64,000 nt of DNA from Phoenix dactylifera (Eukaryota; Streptophyta; Magnoliopsida; Arecales; Arecaceae), in the NCBI RefSeq assembly GCF_009389715.1, contig NC_052393.1:3472001-3536000 (forward strand). The letters are read 5' to 3'. The first letter of the stretch is position 1, and each line of letters begins with the position of its first letter. The notes below the pieces were generated by a model. The model was not told the DNA's origin and made no database searches. It was given only the letters and a program-made list of their open reading frames with translations. The position numbers were made by a program, and so were the translations under genes. Below, in pieces: positions 36,201-50,400 of this stretch.

Positions 36201-38470
36201 TTTGTATTTTTAATATTTTCTTTATTTTTCTGACCAAGACCTTGAAACTTGGATTGGAACTTCAAAAACCACTGAAATCACCAAAACCAAAACTCCATAA
36301 ACCTAGTAAAAACCAAATCAGAGATGAGTTTTTAAACCTTGGTGGTAATAGAAATGAAAATTTAAAATTTTCTAAAGTTTTAAATCCAATGCCAACAAAT
36401 ATGGCCTTGAAATGTAGCCACAAATAATTTTCATTCTTCATGCTAGAAAGATTTGCTCCGCTTGGAGTCATGCCAACCAAACATAGAATAAAAGGGAGAG
36501 ACTGGTTAGAAGGTGTTTTGCTTTATGAAGGCTTAATTGGAAAGCTAATAAAAGAAAGAGGTGCTGGTTATATTCTTCTTCCAAACTCTGTCATGCTCCA
36601 CCCTGCTCTTATATACATCCCTACTGGTTTCCCATTCTTCCTCCCCCTCTTTTATAATTCCAATTGCTGTTGCTAGTTACTATTGTCAATGAAAAAAGAG
36701 AGTAGATCTCCGATCTGAACCTAATGTAAGTACCTTTCTGTTTTAATGAGGCTCTGTAAATATTCTTTTGTTTGGCCGTGCAAAAAGGAACGTGACTTGT
36801 TGCTGTTAATCCACAGAAACTGGTTCTAAGACTACAGTAGCAGAAAAATGAGCCTTTATCTCTAAATCACCAAAACAGCCTCACAAACCTGGGTTGCATC
36901 ATAGCTACAGAAGCTAGCAGATAAGAAAACCGGTGATTCTCTAAGTATAGTCCCTTGAGCATGCCCAATGCCCAATTACAATTTTCTGGTAACATATTGT
37001 CTAACACATACCATGCTTTAGTAGATCACCATTTTCTAGCAGCAAAGTCATCTGCAAGAGATGGAACAAATTAATAATTCAAAGGCATTCAACTAAAGGA
37101 ATTGCTTAGTTAGTACATCTATCAGTCAGACTGTGTCTAGGACTCCAATGCAGTTGTGGACTTTTATAGCTTAGATAGTGTGTGTCCTATATTGTTATAG
37201 ATTAAGGCAAGCCAATATGCATACAAATTCTCTGGGTAAATTGGATCAACAACAATTCTCCAAAAAAAACTTCTCCATCCATTGAAACAATGAAATTTCA
37301 ACATGTTGTGATCATCAGAGCTAAGGCAACCATTTATAGTCTGAATGTCGTCAGTTTCCTGAATTTTTCCATTCAAAGAACCTGTCCCATAGGAGGATTG
37401 TCACCCCCGTATTTTGGAAACTGAATATGTTATTTTTGGGGCCTGGACAGTCATTTCAGGGTTCCTCTCTTGTTTTTACAGTTTAAGCTAACACTACCTA
37501 TGTATCCAAGACCACTTGATAAATTTAATGATAGCGCATTTCATAAACTTGAGTTCCAACTGTAGATCCCTGATTCAAGGAGTCGCTCAGTTACAAGTTT
37601 GCTCAACTACCTCATCTGCTCATTGCATCTAGGCTCTCAAGCTCATTCATAGCTATCTGTGATCACAATATCGTATATTCATCAGAATAGTTTAGAATAT
37701 CTTAATCCAAAGGATAAATAAAAATCTCATAAGCACTACCTGAATAGTGGATAACTTCTGGACAAATTATTTCCTCTTCCAAAGAATCTGTTAGAGAACA
37801 TTCGTAAACAGAAAAAGGGGGAAAAAGAAAAATTTGATATAAGGCACCCGGACAGGATAGCGACCAACTATACCAATGTATCGTGTATGTTAGGGGTCAT
37901 ATCTAACATCAAGCATCTAGTGTTCACTAGAAACTGGTCCATCTCAAAATTCACATCGGATCCATATAACAATTTTTATCAGATCTTTTTTTTTTCTTTC
38001 CGAAAACACATCCATGAACCAATTTTACATGTAGATAATCAATAAACTAGCAAGGAGCCAGTTGAAATTGTAAGGGATCCCTGTGCGGCATTTTATCAAA
38101 CATCTAGAATACCGATGCTACCACCAGGGTTCTTGTCTTCTTTAATCCTTTTCCTTTCCATAATTTCGTCGAAAAATAATGAAATATCCTCGTTTTTATT
38201 TATATAATTTAAGAATGACGAACTAAAGAGTTATGGAGGATGCGGATGCTCTCATCTGCTCACAAGAATACCTCATCCGACTCGAAGGGATGGAGTGGAA
38301 GATCAAACGAACACGAGGACTCCGGAATCGAAGAGCAGCACCTCCTCGGACGCTGGATGATTGCCTAGCGGCAGGAGCTTGGAGATTTGGAGGTGGGAAG
38401 ATCTAGGGTTAGGGTTTGTGGGAGGGAAAGAGTAGATGGAAATGGCCCGAGTTTGAGTAGGAAAAAATTG
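33212..38470 (-). other. Probable multi-exon gene with short exons, identity unknown
   Basis: A 5' leader at about 38,460-38,272 on the minus strand contains two AAACCCTA-type telo-box words and ends ATGAG before a GTATTC donor. Further left are short segments bounded by good AG and GT sites: 37,740-37,787 (48 bp), 37,017-37,056 (40 bp, after a strong CTCTTGCAG, before GTATGT), about 36,890-36,914 (25 bp), 33,959-34,002 (44 bp) and 33,212-33,304 (93 bp). The 40- and 25-bp segments join in phase to give LLLENGDLLKHASVAMMQP. The last two read FNFEILPNSGAPAS and KHDAWNLAWAASTFHGIQP. I could not join all pieces into one frame, so exons are missing or some are untranslated. I recognise no family. 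Confidence 0.4.
38404..38417 (-). promoter_or_regulatory. Telo-box words in a 5' leader
   Basis: On the minus strand the sequence reads AAACCCTAACCCTA within a C-rich leader. Such telo-boxes are frequent in 5' regions of plant housekeeping genes for translation and growth. Their position supports transcription leftwards from about 38.46 kb. Confidence 0.5.
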
Positions 38471-39538
38471 CTTCAAGGTCCTTCGACAGATAGAATACAA
38501 TTTCTTGGTCCCTAAACTGACGAACTTGATATAAAATCGGCACTTCGTGACTTATTGTCTGGCAAAATGCCGATTTTGGAATATGCTGGGAATTGGAAAA
38601 AGATTATCTATGGCTTCCTAAATGGATGATTTATCGCTTATCAGCCCCTTATTTGGTAAGCCTGTTGACTTAGGAATATATAAAAATTTATTTATAGCTC
38701 AGAATATAGATAGTTTAATATTAACTGATTACTAATTTACAAGATCAACTTCCACGATCAGTCTCCCAACTTCGAAATATATCGATCCAAAAATATTTCA
38801 AGATACCAAATTGATGATGGTTCATTATTTATGAATCCTTAATCTACTAGTTCCATTTCCATACCCTACACAAACACATGCATACATAAATTAGAAAAAA
38901 AAAACACAACTAGATTCATATGCAGTAAGCTGGTTTTTTAATCGCTTGCGAGTTTTCTTTCAATAAAATTGTGTGTTTATTAAAGAGTTGAAAATTTGAA
39001 ATACAGAGGAGGCAAATATTACCATCAAATTTTTAAAGTTGTGCATTTAATTAAAGTCACTTCGCATGGTTCCAGTGATTCATTGAATGAATTAATCTAT
39101 GCAATCCATGTGTAAATGACTAGTCTAGCACAAGGATTGGGTCATACCAGCACCAGAGTACCAGATTCCATCAGGAGTAGTCTATTAGACTAGTGAACTG
39201 GGGGGAGAATTTCTTCTATGTGCCATTTTGGATTGGGATGAGGGTCAAACCCAGACTGAACCAAGTAGATATGGTATTGTGAGACTACAGTTACAAACGG
39301 AGCATTATCCACAAACGTTCCACTAAAATCTTGAAGCCCCTCCAAAATGTACAACGACCACTTCATTCCCACCACCAATTTCCTCCACCCGTTCATATCT
39401 CCCAATCCTCTCCCACCCTTTTTCTAAGCACCTCTCTTTCTCTCCTCCTCCTCCTCCCCCTCCCCCACTCCCGTTAACACTTCTTCCTCTTCCATTGTCT
39501 CTCTTCCTCCCCCTGAATTCAGAGGAGAAAAGTAGGCA
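38471..39538. other. Spacer between the unknown minus-strand gene and FNR; FNR promoter side
   Basis: The spacer is AT-rich. The 5' leader of FNR just before 39,539 has a CT-rich run (about 39,428-39,476). No unmistakable TATA box was found. Confidence 0.5.
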
Positions 39539-42102
<2,564 letters not shown>

Positions 42103-43370
42103 CTTGCATTTTTTGTGCATGCTGTGTAGGGAGCTCATCCTTCTTTACTATACTATTACTCCTACGTAGATAGGTAATGTTATCTTTTGTGTTTTATGTT
42201 TAGTTTCTTGTAAGGCAACTGTATTATTCTGGCCTCGTAAGTTTTATTCAAGAGGGATTTTAAAATTGTAATTCTAGCCAAATTCGATGCCTTGTAATGA
42301 ACCTCAGCTACAATATTTATAGTTTTTATGCTATTTTCCTTCTCGCAGAGCAGTACAAGTAATTTAGCTCTGCATGAAAACACAAAGGGATGGTTTTGTT
42401 CCCTGCTGGTTCAGCAGAAGAAACACCAAAGTTACTACCATGCACAATGATCCTTAGTGCTTTTCCTGTTACGAAATTGGTGAATAATCTATTACTATGT
42501 AAGAATATTTTTCGTTCATTCTATTTTGCCTTCTATGAAACATGAGACTTTTTTCTAGTATCATAGTATCATACCTCTTATTAGAGTTTCTCTATGTCAA
42601 CTTTCCCTCCATGTCTGCAAACTAAAAGTAATATGTACTTGAAATTCTAAGGGCATGTGTCTCTTATCTCCATTCCACTGCTGTGGTTCCAATGGAAATC
42701 CATGTTTATCTTGATGGGAAATATGCATTAGAGTCTTTTAGTGCTTACAGCGTCCTGCTTTCTTGCAGCCTTTAGAAATACTTTTAGGTAACATCTCAGC
42801 TCACTAATTCTGGCTTTCTTTCCTAGGTTCTTTAATCTAATTAATTTCATCTTTTGAAGTTTTAATTTCCATTCTTTGGAAGCTTTTTTAATTTTTTTTT
42901 ATTTTCTTTTTTCCTGGATTGCTTATCTTCATCTCTGCATGTTCAGCGCTCTTTTTTCACTCGATCTTATAGTAATATTATCCAATGGCTGCCAAATTTT
43001 GAGATTTTTATTGCCACTTTACTTTTTTTTTAAAAGAAAATCTTTGTTTTTGTTTTCGATTTGAGAGATATACGGATAGGTTCTTGATTGATAAGATTAC
43101 CTCTACCATGAATGGCCAATTCACTAAGATGATAAGTTTCAGGCAAAAATGATTTGTTTTGATTACAAGTGATTGGTTTCAACCATGGCCAAATTGGAAC
43201 CGATTCTAAAAGCATCATCGTTTGCTGGAATTGAAATATCTACGAGATCTTGGTTACAATTTGTATCGGTTAATCTCCTAGCTTCGATGGTTTTCTAGTT
43301 ACAACCAAAACTGGCTGAAGTCATGACCATAAATAAATTCTTTTAAGATTTCCTTTAAAGTTTAGATAGG
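42103..43370. other. FNR 3' UTR and spacer
   Basis: The stretch to about 42,350 is T-rich and probably includes the FNR 3' UTR. The rest is AT-rich spacer without coding signal. Confidence 0.5.
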
Positions 43371-43384
43371 GCCAAAATCGGATC

Positions 43385-43845
43385 AAAAATACTAGTATAT
43401 CCATATCCATATTTATTTTGTTTAACAAGATATAGATATGGATGTTAGTCGGATGCAAAAATTCATATCTATATTTGTTTTAAACAGATACAAATCGGAT
43501 GCCAAATGTATGGATATAAATACGGATATAAATCAGATAATTAAACTTTATGACCATAAAATCAAAGATATTACTAAATGGATGATAAATCCAGTTAATA
43601 GCATGTTAATGTGGTCATTTAGTTTTTTTAAAGGCTCATAAGTACCATATAAAATTAAATAGGATTACAAATGGAATCGAATATTCGCATATAGATCGGA
43701 TAATTATCTATTTATATTCATATTTATGTTTTTTTTCGGATACGGATACGGATATTAATCGAATACTCATTTTTATTTATATCTGGATATATTTGAATAA
43801 AAAATAGATTCAAATAAATATTATCCGATCTATTTTTATCATTAA
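43385..43845. repeat. GGATA-rich dispersed repeat with inverted organisation
   Basis: The left half is rich in ATATCCATATCC and GATATGGATG words, and the right half in GGATACGGATACGGATAT and ATCCGATC words, so the two ends are partly complementary. It looks like a decayed MITE or other foldback repeat. Confidence 0.4.
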
Positions 43846-43860
43846 ATTTAGGGCATGTTT

Positions 43861-44769
43861 GATAATTTTTCTTAGAATAGCCCAGGATTGGAGGGTGTGA
43901 AGGAAGGAGCGAGAAAGATGGAGAGGAAGGGGAGAGGATGGAGAGTTGGGCGACCTACGCAAGTTGCCAAGTATCATCAAGGCCTGCAACCCCGCACTCT
44001 TGGGCTCTTCCCTGCCTTCCGCGTTACAATGATGGCTTATCCACCGGAGAAGAGTTCAAACGTACCCCTTTTATTATAGTTATATCATTTTTAATAAAAT
44101 TTCTTATTTTTTTTTCTTTTGGCTAAAAAGGGATACACTAAATTTAATTCTTGATTAATCAAGATATACAAAACGACTTTGCTCAAATAAAAGAACATGC
44201 AAAAAAAAAATTTAGTTATTAAAATAATTCCAACCTGTTATCCTCTCTACTCGTCCCATCTCTCGCCTCTCAGTTGCGTAAGACATGCTGTTGTGCCTCC
44301 CGGCGGTAGCAAAGAAGAGGACGAAGGCTAAGAAGAAGCTAGGGCGTAATATCTAGCTCGGAGATCTTACAAATGGACAAAATAGAAAAACATGATCAAT
44401 ATTCTAAGCATGGGGTAGATCTTACAAAGGGGCAAAATAGAAAACTGCGATTGACAGTCTATGAGGACATACAAATGACACAATTATTTCGCTTATCAAG
44501 TATTGCTCCCTCAAGTTGTTGATGGTAAATAATATTCAAAAATTGATTAAGTTTATTATCTCATTGAACAAACAATTTAATGTCTAACTAGTGTCGCATG
44601 TGCCATGCATATGCTAAGAAACAAATATAATTAATATATAATGTAGAACAAACTCAACATATTCCAATACAGGTCAGGTCACATTCAAAATCAAGTATTC
44701 AGCTATTCTTTTAAGCTAAAAAAAAAAATCATATTCAATATATGGTCACTAAAATTAATTTCATTCAAG
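43861..44769. other. Intergenic spacer
   Basis: There is a short GC-richer patch at 43,888-44,080 with two overlapping frames and no domain. The rest is AT-rich. Confidence 0.45.
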
Positions 44770-45200
44770 AAACTGATTAGTCTTAAGCTTACAAACTATA
44801 CATTTTTTAAATATGTATTGATATAGAAGAATCTACCAAAATAAATAGTAAATGTTTAAATGAAACTAAGGAAAGATAGGCTAGAGGAGATGAGGTTGTT
44901 AAGATAAAAAGAGGGAGATTAGTTTTAAGGATTTATTGATAATTTGGAAAAGATATTTAGTGTGAAGGAGAAGAGATTTTACATAATCTGGATTTTCGGG
45001 TTGGAGTTAGGTCAGGCCTATTTTTTTATTTTAAAAATCATAAAGTAGGCATGAATAATATACGAGCCAGGTTAGGTTAGTTCATTCCTAACTTTTGAAA
45101 CCTGACCCAAATCATGGACCTCCAAATAGATTGGATCAATTTTAATGGGATCGGACTTGTTTCGATTATGAGTTGATCTTAACCCATTTGCAGCACTATC
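44770..45200. repeat. Left copy of a diverged direct repeat
   Basis: It shares an ordered set of words with 45,800-46,300: GAGGAGATGAGGTTGTTAAGAT against GAGGGGATGGGGTTGTTGAGAT (shorter parts quoted), GTGTGAAGGAGAAG against ATATGAAGGAGAAA, and GATTTTCGGGTTGG against GATTTTCAAGTTGG. A G/C-richer tail with AGGTCAGGCC follows. Confidence 0.5.
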
Positions 45201-45799
45201 TTAGTTTCGACTAGCCCGTAGCAAAATATATTACGTGGTAAGCAACTGGCTGGCCCAACTACGGCTAAGCTTAGCTCCTCACAAGGCACAGCTAATGATG
45301 TCTTCGTGCCATGCTTTCTCCTTTTGCTTCCTTATACCCAGTCAACTTTCCGAGTCCTCGAAACCAAAAGTAACTCAGAAAAAAATATCATAAAAGCTGT
45401 GCCACCTCCTTCCCATCCCACAGCAATACTGCAGCCGAACCCACAGAAAAGATCTGAAAAAAAAAGAGTGACCGTCATGATAACGTAGAATTTTGAGTAG
45501 CTGGCATAACAATGAAGGTGGATCCCATAGTTTTGATCAAACTTAGATAATAAGGTTTCAATAACAACATTATTTCATTGAAACGGACAAAATAATATGC
45601 ACCTATTACATAACATTTTAAATACAGTTCTCTACTTCATCCATCAACCTCTAATTCTATTAAATATATTTTCATCTATCTTCATATTATATTCTATAAT
45701 AATCGTAAATAATAAAATTGGTCGCTCTGTGGTATCTCTTCCTTATCAATCTTAATTGATATCAGCATTCCATTCTTGTTATAATGTTCTATTTGTATA
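45201..45799. other. Spacer between the two diverged repeat copies
   Basis: This is AT-rich. A 60-codon frame at 45,306-45,488 has no recognisable feature. Confidence 0.4.
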
Positions 45800-46300
45800 A
45801 ATTTACAAAATATAATTTAAAAATAGTAGTATACTTAAGAATGTTATAAATAAGAATCTATGAAAATAAACAATGATGTTTAGATATAATTAAGATAAGT
45901 AGGTGAGAGGGGATGGGGTTGTTGAGATGAAGAGAGATAGATTAATTTAAATAAGTTCATTCGATGAATCGAAAAAGAATGTAATATGAAGGAGAAAGGG
46001 TTGTATATGATTTGGATTTTCAAGTTGGGTTGGATCTGGTAGGGTTTGAGGTTCTATTTTTTATTAATCCAAAGTAGACCTAAATATTATATGCATTGAG
46101 TTGGGGTCATAGTAAAAATATACGAAATCCTAGCTCGAGCTAGTTTCCAAATTAGGTCCATTTTTTGACCCCAACCCAACTTACGGATCTCTAAAAATGG
46201 ATTGGATTGGGTCTAATTGAGTCAGAACTATATCGGCCGAACCTATTGATACTCCCAGATTCGGATTTTTTTGGTGGGTTAGATTGGGTTTGAGTCCAAT
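45800..46300. repeat. Right copy of a diverged direct repeat
   Basis: It matches 44,770-45,200 in the same orientation at about 1.0 kb offset, with many substitutions and small indels. Neither copy is coding. They may be two old copies of one element or a segmental duplication. Confidence 0.5.
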
Positions 46301-46589
46301 TAGACTTATACGGCAAGCAGGTCAAGCCAGAATGTGTTGGGTCAGAAGTTACAAAATCAAGATCTGACTTATTTTTTCATATGGAGCAATTTTTGATCTT
46401 AGACCTACAGCCCTTCAAAAATAGGTCCAGCCAAGACCAGCGGACCAATCAGGAGTTGACTTGACCTATTTATAATTTTATATTTATCATATATCAAAAA
46501 TAAATATTTTTTAATATTAAATATTTTTATTCAGATTATTAAGTGCTTAAGTCTGGGAACAAAATTAATGCAAGACCCCTAAGTGTTAC

Positions 46590-47336
46590 TGTTGCTGGTG
46601 GTCCAAACCGAGAACGATTGACACGACGGTGTGAACGGGGTTCCGCCTGAGTTGTCTTGGTTGGTGCTGGTTGCGCTCCACCTTCCGCCAAGGAACCTGC
46701 AAACAAGCCTTGCACCACCACCAGGGTGGTGATGGCCCTCCGACGGTCAAGTCAGAGGAGATTGGAGGAGGAGAGATGATAATCACAAGTGGGAGAGAGT
46801 GCTCTGGGAGGTATTGCTTACCCCCCCCCCTTCTCCCCCCAGCCGCATATATGCCTGGCTGGGAGGTCTCTCAGGGGGGTTTGTCGTCGTGGGGCACGAT
46901 AGAATGGCCACTGACATGGCCGTTACGGGGCGTCGTGGAGCAGCGCCGGGTACGGTCATGGCAGGGCGTAGTGGAGCTCCGCTTTGTACGGTCGATACAG
47001 GAGATCGTGGGCAGCATCGGGTACAGCCGTTGCAGGGAGTAGTGGAGCAGGAGGCCGCGGCGTGCCTCTGGAGAATAGCCTGTCGTTATCAAAAGATCTC
47101 CGATTCGGGGTCGGAATGCTGGATCATAGGGCAGCCGACCCGGGGTCGGGCTGCGGAGCCGAGTAGGTCCGACTCGGGGTCGGAGTGCTGGATCATAGGG
47201 CAGCCGACCCGGGGTCGGGCTGCGGAGCCGAGGAGGTCCGACTCGGGGTCGGAGTGCTGGATCATAGGGCAGCTGTAGCTTTCCTGGATACGCGTGCCGA
47301 TCACGTGGGGCATGGCGGCTCAATTCCCCCATAACA
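46590..47336 (-). repeat. 3' LTR (747 bp)
   Basis: It is the second LTR and has only two full units of the 69-bp internal repeat plus a partial one. Otherwise it is almost identical to the 5' LTR. Long open frames across it on both strands come from GC-rich composition and are not genes. Confidence 0.96.
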
Positions 47337-47352
47337 GTAGCCCCCCACTTCC
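47337..47352 (-). other. Polypurine tract before the 3' LTR
   Basis: The minus strand reads GGAAGTGGGGGGCTAC directly before the LTR start TGTTATGGGG, which is the expected place for plus-strand DNA priming. Confidence 0.75.
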
Positions 47353-47602
47353 GAGCCTGGAACCAGAAGGGGAACAGGTGAAGGGAGTGATGTTTCGAGA
47401 TTGCCGCCATCCTTCGGAGAGGCGCGCGCGCTTCAAGCTTCCCGCCTTCTTTATGGCGTATGGCGGTTGCTGCTGACCTGGCAACCTGAGGATTTCGGCG
47501 GACATCCTTCCTTAATGGTGTCGATTCGCCTTTGGGGTGCGAGCGACCCTTCGGCGGCCAGGCGTCTTCTGGCGTCATCGAGGTGTCACTTGCCCTTTCG
47601 CC

Positions 47603-47852
47603 TATTTAATCGGGGGCCCTCCCCCGTCCGTCTTCTTCTTTACGGACATTTTCGAGTTTCTCCTTTGCGCTACCATTGTTGCCGCCGAAACGTTCGCTTG
47701 CTTTTCCTTTGACGCTCTCGGAGCCGTTCTTCCTCCTCTTCAAGTGAGTTTCCCACTCTTCTACTTTGAGCTCTTCATACTTTTTCTTTTTGTACTAGTG
47801 CACCCCAGTCGTTCCGGCCTTTCCCTCCTTCTTGACCCCGTCCTGACCGTAG
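47603..47852 (+). promoter_or_regulatory. TATA-like box and 5'-UTR intron of the antisense gene
   Basis: TATTTAAT at 47603-47610 is followed by a pyrimidine-rich leader. A strong donor GTGAGT at 47744 and an acceptor ending CCGTAG at 47852 bound a probable 109-bp leader intron, 14 bases before the ATG at 47867. TATA box, leader intron and ATG in this order suggest an autonomous plus-strand transcription unit. Confidence 0.55.
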
Positions 47853-47866
47853 ATTGGCCATTAGGG

Positions 47867-50232
47867 ATGGGCGAAGTGGGAGCAGATAGCATCAAGTCAA
47901 AACTGGTCGCCGAGGACTTAGACGGATTTGTGGCTCGGTACCACCTTCCCGAGGCCTGCAATGTCACGCTCCCAGGGCCTGAGGAGAGGATGTCTCATCC
48001 TCCCCGAGGGAAGATCGCCATCAATGAGGGCATCCTCCAAGCCGGGTTCCGCTTTCCCCCTTCAGACCTAGTCTTACAGGTGCTCCGGGGTTTAGGAATG
48101 GCACCGACGCAACTGGTGCCGAACTCGTGGCGTGCTCTGACGGTCTTCCAGGTTCTCTGTCGCTTGCATGCGATTCCCGCCACCTTGAACGTTTTCTGGG
48201 AGCTCTACGGCCTGAGCGGCCACCCCCAGGACAAAGGGTGGTGGTGCTTCGCAGCGCGGCGAGGGTGCGGCCTTGTCAAAGAGGGTCCTACCTCCATTCA
48301 CCACTGGAAGGAGCGCTTCTTTTTCGTTGATGCAGACCCCTCCTGGGAAATCAGGGCAATCTGGGGGACGCCGGTGAAGTCCCCAATTGGCCTGTCGAAG
48401 TTGTCGAGGGAGGAATCCGAGGGCGTCGCCGCCTTGAAGGGGTTGGTCGCCGAGGGCCAGCTTCCCCCGGTGGGCCGCCTCATTTCTGAGGATACCTTGG
48501 TGAACGTCGGTTTGAGCTCGGTCCCCACCGACCGTGAGTCCGCCATCGTTTCTTTAGCTCTTTTCTTCTCTTTCGTTCCTTCTTCCTTTCGGTTTCTCAG
48601 TCCCTGACCATCCCGTCCTTCTTGCAGAGGTCGACGACGTCATGCGGTCGGTGAAGTCGAAGGCTGTTGGTAGGGCGTCCCTGCTGGAAGCAGTCCGGAG
48701 GAGGAAACGAGCTCTTCCGAGCGGGGCCCCACCGGCGAAGAAGTCCCGTAAGGAGATACCTCCGATGCCGACCGACGAGTCCGGGCCCACCGATCAGGGA
48801 GATGTCGTGGGCACCGACCGGCAGCTGACGCTGTATCAGCCCTCCGGTGGTAAGGTTGCCGCTACTCCGGAGGTGCCACCTGAGCCTGCTCAAGACGGAC
48901 GGGTCGGACGTGATCGGTCCCCAACCCGGCCTTCGACTCGGTCGGCTCCTGATGACTCGAGGAGGGACGCGCCGAGGCCCCGGCCGAGCGGGACCCTATC
49001 AATTCCTGGGGCGACCCCCGCCGCGAGCGTGATCAGCCGGACTCTTCCCCAGGCGATGGATAAGGGTAAGGCTGCAGAACCACCATCCAGCTCCGGGGAG
49101 AAATCGGGGTCTGCCTTCACTACCGATGGCGCCCGAAATCTCATCGAAACAGTGTTGCTGGAGAAGGACCGTCGGCGGGTCCGGGAGTTGGATGTCTCTG
49201 ACGTTGGGGCCGCCAGCTGCGTCTGTCTCATGTCGGTGAGTGTTCTTCTGGCCGTCTTTCACCATTTATTGGCTCTGTTGTTCTCCGCCTGACTCCCTTA
49301 TTTTTCCTATTTCTTAGCTCGCCCAGTACATGATCCGTCTGGAGGAGTGCTACAAGGAACAGGCGGGGCTTTTGGCGAAGGCCGAGGACCGGCTGAAAGC
49401 AATGGAAGAGGGAGGCCGGGCTGCGGCAGGCAGGACGACCGGGGACCTCGAGGCGAGGCTCCGGGAGGCCGAAGAGCGGGCACTCGGCTTCGCCGCCCTG
49501 GAGGAGCAACTGTCAGAGGCTCGGGAGCAACTCAAAGCCGCCTCGGGCCTCGAAAGCAGGGTCAAGAAGGCGGAGGAACGGGCTGAAAAACAGTCCCGGA
49601 AGATCGCGGACTATCGAGAGCGGTGGGAGAAGGCCCAGCGGTCTGCCGACAACGCCTGCGACCGAATCCGCTCTTTTGAAGCCAAACTAGGCGAACTGGA
49701 GTCAGCCCTGGAGAAGTCATGCACGGACGTCCAAGAGCTCCGTTCGCGCCTGAAGGAAGCCGAGGCCGCTCGGGTTGCTACCGAGGCGAAGCATAAAGAG
49801 GCTCAGGCTGATCTGCTGAGGGTCTCCTCTGAGGCCGAAGGCCGGATTGTGGCGAAGGTCTTGGAGGCCAAGGCTCAGATTATGGAGCGAGCTGAGGCGG
49901 AGCTGGCCGAGAAGAGGGCGGAAATCGGGCGTCAGGCGGTAGAGGCTTATCGCCAGTCCGCCGAGTTCGCCCATGATATGTCGGAGGCAGTGCGGACCTA
50001 TCGCCAGTCTGACGAGTTTGTCCATGACGCGTCGGACGCGGGGGCCGAAGCCTTCACCTTGGGCTTCGAGGAGGGCCTGGCAAGGGTGTCGGCTAAGTAT
50101 CCCGAAGTTGACCTGAGCGAGATCTCCCTCCTGGACTCCTCTCCGACGCCATCGCCTGCTGGTTCTCCTGCTGCTTCCCTACCTCCCGCGGACGAGCCCG
50201 GCGTTTCCGACTCGGGAGTTCCTCCAAGCTGA
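47867..50232 (+). CDS. Antisense three-exon gene carried by the Tat element (plant-transposon-domain / coiled-coil protein)
   Basis: Three frames join cleanly by GT-AG introns: 47867-48533, 48628-49235 and 49318-50232. They total 2,190 bases, or 729 residues. Exon phases fit at both junctions (donor GTGAGT each time; acceptors CTTGCAG and TTCTTAG). Residues 1 to about 225 have the look of the Pfam 'putative gypsy-type transposon' domain found beside plant retroelements (LDGFVARYHLPEAC, NEGILQAGFRFP, GWWCFAARRGCGLV). The middle is Pro/Ser/Arg-rich with a basic PAKKSRKE nuclear-signal-like motif. The last 300 residues form a long coiled coil (LEARLREAEERALG, LRSRLKEAEAARVA) and a Pro/Ser tail. 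It lies opposite to gag-pol between the 3' LTR and the repeat arrays. Its function is unknown; the absence of stops and intact splice sites suggest it is or recently was expressed. Confidence 0.8.
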
Positions 50233-50400
50233 CCTCTTGTACCTTCCATTGTCTTTTTTATTTTTGTATGTCGGCGTTTTGCCCAATTGTATGGGCCTCG
50301 GCCCTGAAAATTAATGCACGTTGAATATTTCTTCATCTCGCCCTCGTCCTCTTTTTTTTTTAGCTCTTGGTTGCTTCTTGCTGACTTTTGATTCCCGAAG

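Noticed and set aside
46871-47578. 235-codon minus-strand frame over the 3' LTR, and its relative at 59,352-59,894
   Set aside because: They lie within the LTR and its 69-bp repeats. Repeated residue blocks simply reflect the DNA repeats.
47537-47866. Upstream extension of the antisense gene to 47,537
   Set aside because: It has no ATG start, contains the TATA-like box and a probable leader intron, and its T-rich hydrophobic translation does not look like protein-coding sequence.
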